DNA from: Simiduia agarivorans SA1 = DSM 21679
Lineage (GTDB): Bacteria; Pseudomonadota; Gammaproteobacteria; Pseudomonadales; Cellvibrionaceae
DNA: 64,000 nt
Reading direction: 5' to 3'
NCBI RefSeq assembly: GCF_000305785.2
Contig: NC_018868.3
Coordinates: 372,001-436,000 of the forward strand
Shown here: positions 18,245 through 26,591 of the stretch, one piece after another
How the letters are laid out: each line of letters starts with the position of its first letter
Numbering within the stretch: the first letter of the stretch is position 1
The notes under the pieces: model-generated
The model's input: only the letters and a program-made list of their open reading frames with translations
Told to the model about the DNA's origin: nothing
The model's database searches: none
Position numbers and translations under genes: made by a program

Positions 18245-19174
18245 TTAGGCACTTGCCTGCGCTTCGGTCTCCGGTGCCGTGACCACGCAATTGCGGCCCC
18301 GGCGCTTGGCTTCATACAAGGCCCTGTCGGCTTGGCTGAACAGGTCTTTGGCCTGGGTGGCGGGCAGGTATTGCGCCAGCCCAAAGCTCGCAGTAATGGC
18401 CAGTTTCTGGTTGCCCTGTTCGATCTCCAGCGTTTCCAACGTTTCCCGCAGTCGTTCCGCGATATTTGCCGCCCCTTCCAGGTTGGTATTGCTGAGCAGT
18501 AAGGCAAATTCTTCGCCGCCGTACCGGAACAACATGTCGGTCGTGCGGGCCACCCGCATCAGGGTTTGCGCCACTTCGTGCAGGACTTCATCGCCCATGG
18601 CGTGGCCATAGGTGTCGTTGATGTGTTTGAAGTGATCGATGTCGATCATGACCAGACTCAGCGGCTGGCGGTAGCGGTTGGCCATTTGCAGCTCCCGCCG
18701 CACGGCGGTATCCATAGCCACGCGATTGCCGGCACCGGTCAACGGGTCCTGCAGGGCCGCCTGCAACGCGTCTTTGTAGCGCAGGCCGTTGTGCAAAGGG
18801 TGTATCAGGGTACCCAGTAAGGACTCTATACAGGCCAGTTCGGTTTCGCTGAACCGGCGTGTGCGGTTAAAGCGGATCTCGCCCAGATTGTCCCTCGGTG
18901 TGATCAGGCGGTAGTCGCAGTGGTGCAGGTTGTCGTTACCTAAGTGCAGTTGAATGGCGCGCGCCGGGTGGCGGTAATGCAGACCGCCAATGGGCACTTG
19001 CCGGTTCAGGTGCTTGAGAAATATTTCCAGCAGCTCGCGTAAGTCCAGCGTGGTTTGCAATTCGTGTATCAGTTTATGGCGCAGGGCCGGGTCTTCCTGC
19101 ACAGCAAGTCGGGTGGCTTTGCGCGTGGGATTGCTGCGCACCTGCAGTGGTGTCACCTGATTGGATTCCTGCAT
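18245..19174 (-). CDS. GGDEF-domain diguanylate cyclase
   Basis: A 309-residue protein predicted to make cyclic di-GMP from two GTP. The C-terminal GGDEF domain has the active-site signature GGEEF at 219-223 and an RTTD inhibitory I-site (210-213) exactly five residues upstream, so product inhibition is likely. DPLTGAGNR and MIDIDHFKHIND motifs complete the domain. The N-terminal 130 residues have no transmembrane segment and form an unrecognised, probably sensory, domain (QTTLDLRELLEIFLKHL start). It reads away from the imuA operon, with its promoter in the shared 265-base gap. Confidence 0.93.
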   Translation of the reverse strand: MQESNQVTPLQVRSNPTRKATRLAVQEDPALRHKLIHELQTTLDLRELLEIFLKHLNRQVPIGGLHYRHPARAIQLHLGNDNLHHCDYRLITPRDNLGEIRFNRTRRFSETELACIESLLGTLIHPLHNGLRYKDALQAALQDPLTGAGNRVAMDTAVRRELQMANRYRQPLSLVMIDIDHFKHINDTYGHAMGDEVLHEVAQTLMRVARTTDMLFRYGGEEFALLLSNTNLEGAANIAERLRETLETLEIEQGNQKLAITASFGLAQYLPATQAKDLFSQADRALYEAKRRGRNCVVTAPETEAQASA

Positions 19175-19385
19175 CTGTTGCCTCTCTCATGGCGGGTGCT
19201 CGGTATGCACCGTAATTTGTTGAGGTTTAGCGATATTCGTGCCACTTTTTGCCATCCCTATAAAACGTTTTAAAAACAATGGGTTACGTGTTAACAAAAT
19301 ATTTTTGATGGTTTTTTAGTCAATTTTATGGCGCCGCTCCCCGGCAAAGCGGCCGTTACAAGCGGCGGTTTTTTGCCGCTTGCAA

Positions 19386-19405
19386 TACTGTATATAAATA
19401 CAGTA
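19386..19405 (+). promoter_or_regulatory. LexA (SOS) box upstream of imuA
   Basis: TACTGTATATAAATACAGTA contains CTG, ten A/T bases, CAG (19388-19403), matching the gammaproteobacterial LexA consensus. It is centred about 44 bases before the imuA ATG, and A/T-rich -10-like sequence lies inside it, so LexA binding would block transcription. A separate small hairpin, AGCGGC/GCCGCT, lies just upstream at 19361-19380. Confidence 0.92.
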
Positions 19406-19439
19406 ATCTGGTTGGCCCGGATAGATTTTGGTGTCCTTC

Positions 19440-20180
19440 ATGCCGTCTGCCAACGTGATTGATCAACTGCTCAGCACCCGTCGCGATTTGTGGCGTGCCC
19501 GTACCCAGGGCGCGGGACGACAGGTGCTGCCCACCGGATTCAGCCTGCTGGATGAAGCCCTGCACGATGGCGGCTGGCCACTGGGCGCCAGTACCGAGCT
19601 CTTGGCTGAGGGCCTGAACTGGCCGTTGTTATTGCCGGCCTTGCGGCAACGTTTGCCCGGTTGGGTGATGTTGATTAACCCCCCTTGGTTGCCGGGGGCG
19701 CATTGGTTGGCCGGACAGGGGCTGGTGCCCGAACAATTACTGGTGCTGCGCGACGTAAGTCCGCGCGATGCCCTGTGGGCGGCGGATCAGAGTTTGCGCG
19801 CGGGCTGCTGTGCGTTGGTCTGCCAATGGCTGCCGGCACGGGGTATTACCGACCGGGATTTGCGCCAGCTGCAACTGGCTGCCGCCAAGGGGGGGGCCTG
19901 GCATCTGTTGGTGCGCTCGCCCGCGGCGGCGACGCAAGCGGCGCCCGCAGCCCTGCGTTTGCAGCTGGCCGTGGATGCCCGGGGATTGCAGCTTCAGGTG
20001 TTGAAACAGCGGGGGGGCTGGGCCGGTCAATCCCTGCTGCTGCCGCTCTGGCCTGAGCTGGCGGGTTTGCAACGGCAGCCGGTACAAACGTGGCCGGTAC
20101 ACCTGACCGAACTGCCTCAATTGCGTCGTGCACGGCCCTTGTCGCGCAGTGCCAGTGTGGCAGCCCTGGCGCGGGCATGA
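19440..20180 (+). CDS. imuA: ImuA, RecA-like accessory factor of the SOS mutasome
   Basis: ImuA is the first gene of the imuA-imuB-dnaE2 translesion cassette found in bacteria lacking umuDC. The 247-residue product has a truncated RecA/SulA-like fold: LPTGFSLLDEALHDGGWPLGASTEL aligns with the start of RecA-type ATPases, then the WVMLINPPWLP segment. A clear Walker A is not retained, as in the family. The ATG at 19440 gives the usual MPSANVIDQLL-type start; an in-frame GTG at 19431 and a TTG at 19428 are possible. It follows a LexA box and is joined to imuB with no intergenic base. Confidence 0.9.
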   Translation: MPSANVIDQLLSTRRDLWRARTQGAGRQVLPTGFSLLDEALHDGGWPLGASTELLAEGLNWPLLLPALRQRLPGWVMLINPPWLPGAHWLAGQGLVPEQLLVLRDVSPRDALWAADQSLRAGCCALVCQWLPARGITDRDLRQLQLAAAKGGAWHLLVRSPAAATQAAPAALRLQLAVDARGLQLQVLKQRGGWAGQSLLLPLWPELAGLQRQPVQTWPVHLTELPQLRRARPLSRSASVAALARA

Positions 20181-21671
20181 GTGGCGATGACCCGTTGGCA
20201 ATCCACCGGCCAGTGTTGGCTGTGCCTTCGTTTCCCGGCGCTGGTGCTGGATTACTGGCTGAGCGGCAGTCCCGATGCCTGCCTGGCTTTGCACCATCAG
20301 GACCAACTGGTGTCCGTATCGCCCGCGGCGGAAACCGTGGGCGTGCAGGTGGGGATGGGCTTTACCAGTGCGCTGGCCCTGTGTCCGGATTTGCAGCTGC
20401 GCAGCTACGAGCCGGCACTGCAGAGTCAGTTACACACTCAGCTCGCGCACTGGGCCTACAGCTTCACGCCGCATATCCACACCGAGCCGGAACTGTTGTT
20501 GCTGGAATTATCGGCCAGCCTGCGCCTGTTTCATGGCTTGGATCAGTTAATGGCGCAGATCACCGCAGCGCTGGATGCGCGTAATCTCCGTTGGCGGGCG
20601 GGGCTGGCACCGACAGCGGCGGCCGCGCGTCTGTTGGCGCAAACAGACCTCCCGTTGATGCAACAGCTGGCCCGCTGGCAACAACCGGGTGAGCTGATAG
20701 AGCCGTTGCCGTTGGCCTTGTTGGATAGCCCCGAACGCTGCCGGCAGCGATTGGCGCGGGCCGGTTTCCAGCGCATTGCCCAGGTACTGGATCAGCCCCG
20801 CGCGGCGTTAGGCAAGCGCTTCGGTGAAGGCCTGGTATTGGCACTGAATCAACTCACCGGTGCCCAGCCCATGCCCGTGCCCACCTTGCCCATGCCGCAG
20901 GCGTTTGAGGCCAGCCGGGTATTCATGTACGGCCTGTCCGATGTGGCGCACCTGCAGCCAGTGATGCAACAGCTGCTGGATGAATTCCGCCAGTACCTGC
21001 TGCGCCATCAGCAGGTTTGCCAACAGTTGTGCTGGCGTTTTGTGGCGGAAGACAAGTCGGTACAAACCTTGTCGGTAGCCGTGCAGCAGGCCCATGCTGA
21101 CACGGGCGAGTTTGCCGGCCTGAGTCAGTTGCGCATGGAGCAGCTGACACTGACTGCCGCAGTGGAAATTGTCAGTTTGCAGGCGCCCCTGTTACAGGCG
21201 GCACACAATCGCACGGGCAGCTTGTTCCGCGAATTGCAGGACAACAACGAAGATCTGGCGCGCCTGGCGGATCGGTTGTACCAGCGCTTTGATGAGCACC
21301 AGTTGTACTGCCTTGGCCGGTTGGCTGAACCGGTGCCCGAATACAGTCAACAACATCAACGGGTGCAGGCGTTGACTCAGGCCCGTGTTGCGCGCTTGCG
21401 GCCCACGCCGGCGCAAGGGCCGCTGGACCCTTTGCATTGCCCTTGGTTGTTTCCGGCGCCCGAGCCTGTTGCATTGCGGGGTGATGCGCTTTACTGGCGG
21501 GGGCAGCCATTGGAACCTGTCACGGAACATCGGCGTATTGATAGTCGCTGGTGGACCCGGGAGCGGGTGCGGCGGGATTACTGCATCGCCCGGCAGGCAT
21601 CCCGGTTTTATCAGTGTTTTTTTTGCCACCGCCAGCAGCGCTGGTTTGTGTCTGGCTGTTATGTGTGCTGA
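20181..21671 (+). CDS. imuB: ImuB, catalytically inactive Y-family polymerase homologue
   Basis: ImuB is the scaffold of the mutasome: it resembles DinB but does not polymerise, and links ImuA, DnaE2 and the beta clamp. The 496-residue protein begins WLCLRFPALVLDYWL, where active Y-family enzymes have an acidic D-x-D motif; the metal ligands are absent. The rest of the Y-family palm, fingers and little finger can be followed (AGLAPTAAAARLLA, then LGKRFGEGL). At 345-349, TGSLF occupies the place where other ImuB proteins have their clamp-binding QLxLF/W motif, a weakened version. The start is GTG at 20181 (adjacent to the imuA stop) or ATG at 20187. The Cys/His-rich C-terminus is typical. Confidence 0.93.
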   Translation: MAMTRWQSTGQCWLCLRFPALVLDYWLSGSPDACLALHHQDQLVSVSPAAETVGVQVGMGFTSALALCPDLQLRSYEPALQSQLHTQLAHWAYSFTPHIHTEPELLLLELSASLRLFHGLDQLMAQITAALDARNLRWRAGLAPTAAAARLLAQTDLPLMQQLARWQQPGELIEPLPLALLDSPERCRQRLARAGFQRIAQVLDQPRAALGKRFGEGLVLALNQLTGAQPMPVPTLPMPQAFEASRVFMYGLSDVAHLQPVMQQLLDEFRQYLLRHQQVCQQLCWRFVAEDKSVQTLSVAVQQAHADTGEFAGLSQLRMEQLTLTAAVEIVSLQAPLLQAAHNRTGSLFRELQDNNEDLARLADRLYQRFDEHQLYCLGRLAEPVPEYSQQHQRVQALTQARVARLRPTPAQGPLDPLHCPWLFPAPEPVALRGDALYWRGQPLEPVTEHRRIDSRWWTRERVRRDYCIARQASRFYQCFFCHRQQRWFVSGCYVC

Positions 21672-21674
21672 GCC

Positions 21675-24600
21675 ATGTTTGCCGAATTGCATTGCCTGAG
21701 TAATTTCAGTTTTTTGCGCGGTGCCTCGCGCCCGGAAGAGTTGGTATTGCGTGCCCATCAGCTCGGTTACCAGGCGCTCGCCATTACCGACGAATGTTCG
21801 TTTGCGGGCATCGTGAAGGCTTACGTGGCAGCGCGCGCGCTCAATTTTCATTTGATTGTGGGCAGTGAGTTTATTGTGCACGATCAAACCGATCAGTTGC
21901 CGCCGGTCAAGTTAGTCTTGTTGGCCACCAGCCGGGCTGCCTACAGTGAAATTTCCGCGCTCATCACCCGCGCCCGCCGGCGGGCAGAAAAGGGCCACTA
22001 TCAACTGTTTTTGCAGGATCTCCAGTTTGGTACACAACAATGCCTGGCGATCTGGCTGCCGAATACTGAACACACCGAAAGCGGGTGGCAGGCGCAGGGG
22101 CAATTATTACAACGGTTTTTCCGGGGCCGGGTCTGGCTCGGCGTTGAGCTATTGCAGGATTTTTCTGCGCAGGCGCATTACGCACAGCTTTTGGCCACGG
22201 CACAAGCGCTGAACATCAGCATGGTGGCTTGTAACGATGTACACATGCACGCGGCCACGCGCAAGCCGTTGCAGGATGTGCTGACGGCCACGCGACACAA
22301 TTGCTCGGTGATGGAATTGGGTGAACGGCGTCAGTGCAATGGCGAACGCTATTTGCGGCCGCTGGAAATTTTATCCCGGTGTTACCCCGAAGCACTGTTG
22401 CAGGAATCGGTACATATTGCCGGTCTGTGCCAGTTTTCCATGGATGAACTCTGCTATGAATACCCGCCGGAAGTGGTGCCCGATGGATTGTCGTCGGCGG
22501 ACTACTTGCGCGATCTCACTTTCAGCGGTGCGCACAGGCGTTGGCCTGCGGGCATAACCCCGGCCATGCAGGCTCAGCTGGAAAAAGAATTGGGGCTGAT
22601 TGCCGAGCTCAACTACGAATATTATTTCTTAACCGTGTACGACCTGGTGCGTTACGCCCGCAGCCAGCATATTTTGTGTCAGGGTCGCGGCTCGGCGGCC
22701 AATTCCGCCGTGTGTTTTTGTCTGGGCATTACCGAAGTGGATCCGGCCCAAAGCGACCTGTTGTTTGAACGGTTTATTTCCAAAGAGCGCAATGAGCCGC
22801 CCGATATCGATGTGGATTTTGAGCACGAGCGGCGCGAGGAAGTGATCCAGTATATTTACCGTAAATACACCCGCGAGCGGGCTGCGCTGGCGGCCACGGT
22901 GATCACCTACCGGCCCAAAAGCGCCATGCGCGATGTGGGCAAAGCACTCGGGCTCGACAGCCTGCTGCTTGAAAAAATGAGCAGTCAGTTGAGCTGGTGG
23001 GACAAGTCCGGCCAGATGATGGAGCGGTTGAAAGCGGCGGGGGTGGCCATTGAGGGCCAGGTGGTGCAGCAGTTTGTGGATCTGGTGCAGGAAATTCTCG
23101 GTTTCCCGCGCCACTTGTCCCAGCACGTGGGCGGGTTTCTCATTACCAAAAGCCCCGTGAGTACGCTGGTGCCGGTGGAAAATGCCAGCATGCCCGAGCG
23201 CACGGTGATCCAGTGGGACAAGGAAGACATTGAAGCGCTGGGGTTGTTGAAAGTGGATGTGCTGGCGCTCGGCATGCTGTCGGCCATCCGCAAAACTCTG
23301 GATCTGATCAACACGTATCAGACGCCACCAATGACCGTGGCCCGGATACCGCCTGAAGACCCGAAAACCTATGCCATGTTGTGCCGGGGCGACAGTGTGG
23401 GTGTATTTCAGGTGGAGTCGCGCGCGCAAATGGCCATGCTGCCACGGCTGAAACCGCAGACGTTTTACGATCTGGTCATTGAAGTGGCCATTGTCCGGCC
23501 CGGGCCGATTCAGGGCGATATGGTGCATCCCTATTTACGCCGGCGTAATGGCGAAGAACCGGTGACTTATCCCAGTGAGGAAATCAAAGCCGTATTGTCG
23601 CGCACCCTGGGTGTGCCGATTTTTCAGGAGCAGGTGATTAAGCTCGCCATGGTGGCGGCGGGGGTTTCCGGCGGTGAAGCGGATCAGCTCCGGCGTGCCA
23701 TGGCCAGCTGGGGCCGCAATGGCAACCTCTACGGTTTTCGCGACAAGCTCATGCGCGGCATGGCCGAGCGCGGCCACAGCCAGGATTTTGCCGAGCGCCT
23801 GTTCCGGCAGATGCAGGGCTTCGGCGAGTACGGCTTTCCCGAATCCCACGCCGCCAGTTTTGCACTGTTGGTGTATCAGTCGGCCTGGCTCAAGTGTCAT
23901 TACCCGGCGGCTTTTTACTGTGGCCTGTTGAACAGCCTGCCCATGGGATTTTATTCACCGTCACAGCTGGTTCAGGATGCCCGTCGTCATCAGGTGGATG
24001 TGCGCGCGCTCGATATCAATGCCAGTCACTGGGATCACAGCCTGGAGCTGGATGACGCAGTGGCGGCGGTGGAATTTTCACCGGCAGTGCGTTTGGGGTT
24101 CCGGTTGGTCAAAGGCATGCGTGAAGACACGGTGGCTCGCTGTGTGGCCGCCCGTGCCGAGGGCCGCTTTACCAGCCTGGCCGATCTGCAGGCGCGCGCC
24201 CGGGTGAGTCAGGGCGAGTTGGAGTTACTGGGCGCTTGCGGTGCGCTGCGGGTGTTCAATGAAGACCGTTTCCGGGTGCAGTGGGATATTCTCGATCTGG
24301 ACGCCGCGCCACTGTTCAGCGCAGACAGGGAGCCGGGCGATGAAACACCCGCGCCGTCGCAGTCAGCGTTACCTGCGGCTACCGACCGGGACAGTCTCAT
24401 ACTCGATTACCAGACCCATACACTCACCACTGGCCGGCACCCCATGGCGTTTTTGCGTGCCGAGTCCTTGTACCGGCAGTGCAAAACCGCACAGGATCTG
24501 CTTGGCATCAATCACGGCCGTTTTGTCCGGGTGGCGGGTCTGGTCACCGGGCGTCAGCGACCGGGTACGGCCTCCGGAGTGTTGTTCATGACGCTGGAAG

Positions 24601-24800
24601 ATGAAACCGGCAATACCAATGTGGTGATCTGGCAGGCACTTCAGGAACGTTACCGGGCTGCTATCATGCACGGGCGCTTGCTGTATATTAAGGGCGTTGT
24701 GGAGCGCGAGGGCAGGGTGGTACATCTGATTGCCGGCCACGTAGAAGATCACAGCGATAAACTGCCCGAGCTGTTGCAACGCTCGCGCGATTTTCATTGA
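21675..24800 (+). CDS. dnaE2: error-prone DNA polymerase DnaE2 (ImuC)
   Basis: DnaE2 is the C-family polymerase that performs SOS mutagenic lesion bypass together with ImuA and ImuB. The 1041-residue protein has the usual length. An N-terminal PHP domain begins FAELHCLSNFSFLRGAS; the polymerase palm contains the catalytic aspartates in PPDIDVDFEHERRE; the fingers and helix-hairpin-helix region follow (GFGEYGFPESHAASFALLVY); an OB-fold lies near the C-terminus (VRVAGLVTGRQRPGTASG). It starts 3 bases after the imuB stop, so it is the third gene of the LexA-controlled operon. Short-chain dehydrogenase and hydrolase genes follow at 11 and 2 bases and may be read through. Confidence 0.96.
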   Translation: MFAELHCLSNFSFLRGASRPEELVLRAHQLGYQALAITDECSFAGIVKAYVAARALNFHLIVGSEFIVHDQTDQLPPVKLVLLATSRAAYSEISALITRARRRAEKGHYQLFLQDLQFGTQQCLAIWLPNTEHTESGWQAQGQLLQRFFRGRVWLGVELLQDFSAQAHYAQLLATAQALNISMVACNDVHMHAATRKPLQDVLTATRHNCSVMELGERRQCNGERYLRPLEILSRCYPEALLQESVHIAGLCQFSMDELCYEYPPEVVPDGLSSADYLRDLTFSGAHRRWPAGITPAMQAQLEKELGLIAELNYEYYFLTVYDLVRYARSQHILCQGRGSAANSAVCFCLGITEVDPAQSDLLFERFISKERNEPPDIDVDFEHERREEVIQYIYRKYTRERAALAATVITYRPKSAMRDVGKALGLDSLLLEKMSSQLSWWDKSGQMMERLKAAGVAIEGQVVQQFVDLVQEILGFPRHLSQHVGGFLITKSPVSTLVPVENASMPERTVIQWDKEDIEALGLLKVDVLALGMLSAIRKTLDLINTYQTPPMTVARIPPEDPKTYAMLCRGDSVGVFQVESRAQMAMLPRLKPQTFYDLVIEVAIVRPGPIQGDMVHPYLRRRNGEEPVTYPSEEIKAVLSRTLGVPIFQEQVIKLAMVAAGVSGGEADQLRRAMASWGRNGNLYGFRDKLMRGMAERGHSQDFAERLFRQMQGFGEYGFPESHAASFALLVYQSAWLKCHYPAAFYCGLLNSLPMGFYSPSQLVQDARRHQVDVRALDINASHWDHSLELDDAVAAVEFSPAVRLGFRLVKGMREDTVARCVAARAEGRFTSLADLQARARVSQGELELLGACGALRVFNEDRFRVQWDILDLDAAPLFSADREPGDETPAPSQSALPAATDRDSLILDYQTHTLTTGRHPMAFLRAESLYRQCKTAQDLLGINHGRFVRVAGLVTGRQRPGTASGVLFMTLEDETGNTNVVIWQALQERYRAAIMHGRLLYIKGVVEREGRVVHLIAGHVEDHSDKLPELLQRSRDFH

Positions 24801-24811
24801 GGGGGTAAAAA

Positions 24812-25534
24812 ATGAGCACAAAAATTCTGGTGATTACCGGGGGCAGCAAGGGCATCGGCCGGGCTGCGGTAGAGCAATTCCAGCGCAAGGGCTATCAGGT
24901 GCTCAATATTTCCCGTAGCCCGTGTGATCTGGCGGAGGTCAAGAACCTCGCCCTCGATATGAGCGATGCAGGCTGGGATACCCGCGCGAGTGCGTTGATA
25001 CACGATGCGTTGAGCCCCTGGATGCCGGAAGGTCGCGCACGCATAGCATTGGTCCACAACGCCGCGCGACTGGACAAAGACAGTGTGGAAAACGTCACGG
25101 CCCAGGCGTTTGCCGACGTGATGCAGATCAACGTGATTGCGCCCAGCCAACTGAACCAGATTCTTCTGCCGGTAATGGCCAAAGGTTCAGCGATTGTCTA
25201 CATAGGTTCTACCCTGAGTGAAAAAGCCGTGGCGGGCAGCTGCACCTACGTCACCTCAAAACATGCGCTGGTAGGCCTGATGCGCGCCACCTGCCAGGAT
25301 CTGGCCGGCCGCGGTATCCACACCAATTGTATATGTCCGGGCTTCACCAATACCGAAATGCTGCGGGCACACGTGGGCAACGACCAGTCCATTCTGGATG
25401 CCATCGCGTCAGGTGTGACTTATGGGCGTTTGATTGAGCCGAAGGAAATGGGCAAGTTCATCTATTCTGCCGCCACACAGCCGGTGCTGAATGGTGCAGT
25501 GTTGCACGCGAATCTGGGGCAAGTTGAGCGCTGA
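24812..25534 (+). CDS. short-chain dehydrogenase/reductase (SDR)
   Basis: A 240-residue classical SDR. It shows the cofactor motif TGGSKGIG (9-16), Asn83 in HNAA, and the catalytic Ser133, Tyr146 and Lys150 (YVTSK). The PG motif after the active site (CPGFTNTEM) is present. Substrate cannot be assigned; residues after strand 2 (SRSPCD) do not settle NADH versus NADPH preference. It has a GAGGGGG ribosome binding site and starts 11 bases after dnaE2, so it may be co-transcribed with the SOS operon, which would be unusual for an SDR. Confidence 0.88.
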   Translation: MSTKILVITGGSKGIGRAAVEQFQRKGYQVLNISRSPCDLAEVKNLALDMSDAGWDTRASALIHDALSPWMPEGRARIALVHNAARLDKDSVENVTAQAFADVMQINVIAPSQLNQILLPVMAKGSAIVYIGSTLSEKAVAGSCTYVTSKHALVGLMRATCQDLAGRGIHTNCICPGFTNTEMLRAHVGNDQSILDAIASGVTYGRLIEPKEMGKFIYSAATQPVLNGAVLHANLGQVER

Positions 25535-25536
25535 GT

Positions 25537-26223
25537 TTGAAATATGTCCTGTTGCCCGGCATGGATGGTACGGGTTCGTTATTTGAACGGGCGCTCAATA
25601 AAATGCGGCACTTGGACGTGCAGGTTTTGCCATTGCCTGAGCGCGTTTTCTCAACCTACTCAGCATTAGCGCAGGCTATTAGGCCTGAACTGCCCGATAC
25701 GCCCTATATTCTGATTGCTGAATCTTTTTCTGGCCGGGTGGCTGCTGAAATAGCAGGGTCAGGATCTGAAAATCTGAAGGGAATTATCTTCGTTAATTCA
25801 TTCTTGGATCCGCCTTCTAAGGCTTTGCTGAATCTAACAACACTATTGCCATTGAATAGCGCATGGCTGTGGACAATTGCCAAGCCGTTGATTAGTTATC
25901 TGTGTTTGCACGGCAAGGGCGGAGAGATCTATCAACGACTGAAATCAGTGGTTGCTGGTGTGCCTGTTTCAGTACTGAACTCACGCTTGCGTATGATGGC
26001 TGACATGTCTCCACCCAGTGTTAACCTGGCTCTGGAAGTAAAGGTGTTAATCGGTAAACAGGACAGGCTAATTTCGCTCGCCAAATCTGAACGGATTTCA
26101 GCATCTTATGATGTGAGTGAAATTCAGGTGTTGGATGGGCCGCATATGCTTTTGCAAACCTCGGATGAGGCGTGCGAGGTGTTGGTTGAGATGTTAGGCC
26201 ATGGGTTTGGTGCCATGGAGTGA
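25537..26223 (+). CDS. small alpha/beta-fold hydrolase
   Basis: A 228-residue protein with an alpha/beta hydrolase pattern: LLPGMDGTGSLF at the N-terminus, the nucleophile elbow AESFSGR (a variant of GxSxG with Ala first), VLIGKQDRL near the acid position and DGPHMLLQ near the catalytic His. No signal peptide. The conserved start requires a TTG codon at 25537, 2 bases after the SDR stop, implying translational coupling. Base composition is visibly more A/T-rich than dnaE2 and the SDR upstream, so it may be a later addition to the operon. Substrate unknown. Confidence 0.75.
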   Translation: MKYVLLPGMDGTGSLFERALNKMRHLDVQVLPLPERVFSTYSALAQAIRPELPDTPYILIAESFSGRVAAEIAGSGSENLKGIIFVNSFLDPPSKALLNLTTLLPLNSAWLWTIAKPLISYLCLHGKGGEIYQRLKSVVAGVPVSVLNSRLRMMADMSPPSVNLALEVKVLIGKQDRLISLAKSERISASYDVSEIQVLDGPHMLLQTSDEACEVLVEMLGHGFGAME

Positions 26224-26246
26224 GAAATTACTCAGGAAACAGGTAG

Positions 26247-26273
26247 GGTGGATTAGCGCCAGCGTAATCCACC
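26247..26273. repeat. extragenic palindrome (GGTGGATTA...TAATCCACC)
   Basis: Nine-base arms GGTGGATTA (26247-26255) and TAATCCACC (26265-26273) flank a nine-base GCGCCAGCG loop. Sequences of this kind are scattered as extragenic repeats in many proteobacterial genomes. It lies 23 bases after the hydrolase stop and could also act as a weak transcript end. Confidence 0.75.
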
Positions 26274-26456
26274 AAAAGTAACGCATTTCATCCCTGTTGC
26301 TTGCGAGGCAGACGTCTTGAAGGCCCTTTCAACTTAGCGCGAAATCCCCCGAGTAACTGATTCTGAGGTTAATAGAGGAGGATAGCCAGGTAGCGAGAGG
26401 AGCATAAATTAAGACAGCCCAAAGAATCTGATAAGGTACATCATCTGCCCAACTAC

Positions 26457-26562
26457 GTGTGGTGGTTCGCTGGGGTAACTTGCAAGCCACAGGGATGTGG
26501 CGGGAGCGAATCGGTACAGGACGTATCGTTGAGCGGCAAGTTACCCCAGCGAACCGCCACCC
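26457..26562. repeat. 106-bp compound inverted repeat with internal hairpin
   Basis: Left arm 26457-26483 and right arm 26536-26562 are 27 bases each and differ at two positions; the inner 20 bases (GGTTCGCTGGGGTAACTTGC on the left) match perfectly. Inside the spacer lies a second perfect hairpin, GCCACA/TGTGGC (26486-26501). The element looks like a mobile palindromic repeat or a small non-autonomous element. Confidence 0.8.
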
Positions 26563-26591
26563 AGCGTGCGGTCTGATCATTCGATTACCTC

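Larger units (their letters stand above)
26224..26591. other. gene-free stretch with two palindromic elements
   Basis: This 368-base gap between converging genes has no convincing gene. Short open frames here are artefacts of the palindromes. It holds the extragenic palindrome at 26247-26273 and the larger inverted repeat at 26457-26562, described separately. The bases in between (26274-26456) show no structure I can name. Confidence 0.7.

Noticed and set aside
26457..26562. Possible integron attC site
   Set aside because: Size and inverted-repeat layout are suggestive, but the required GTTRRRY and RYYYAAC core sites are not found at the ends, and no integrase is nearby.
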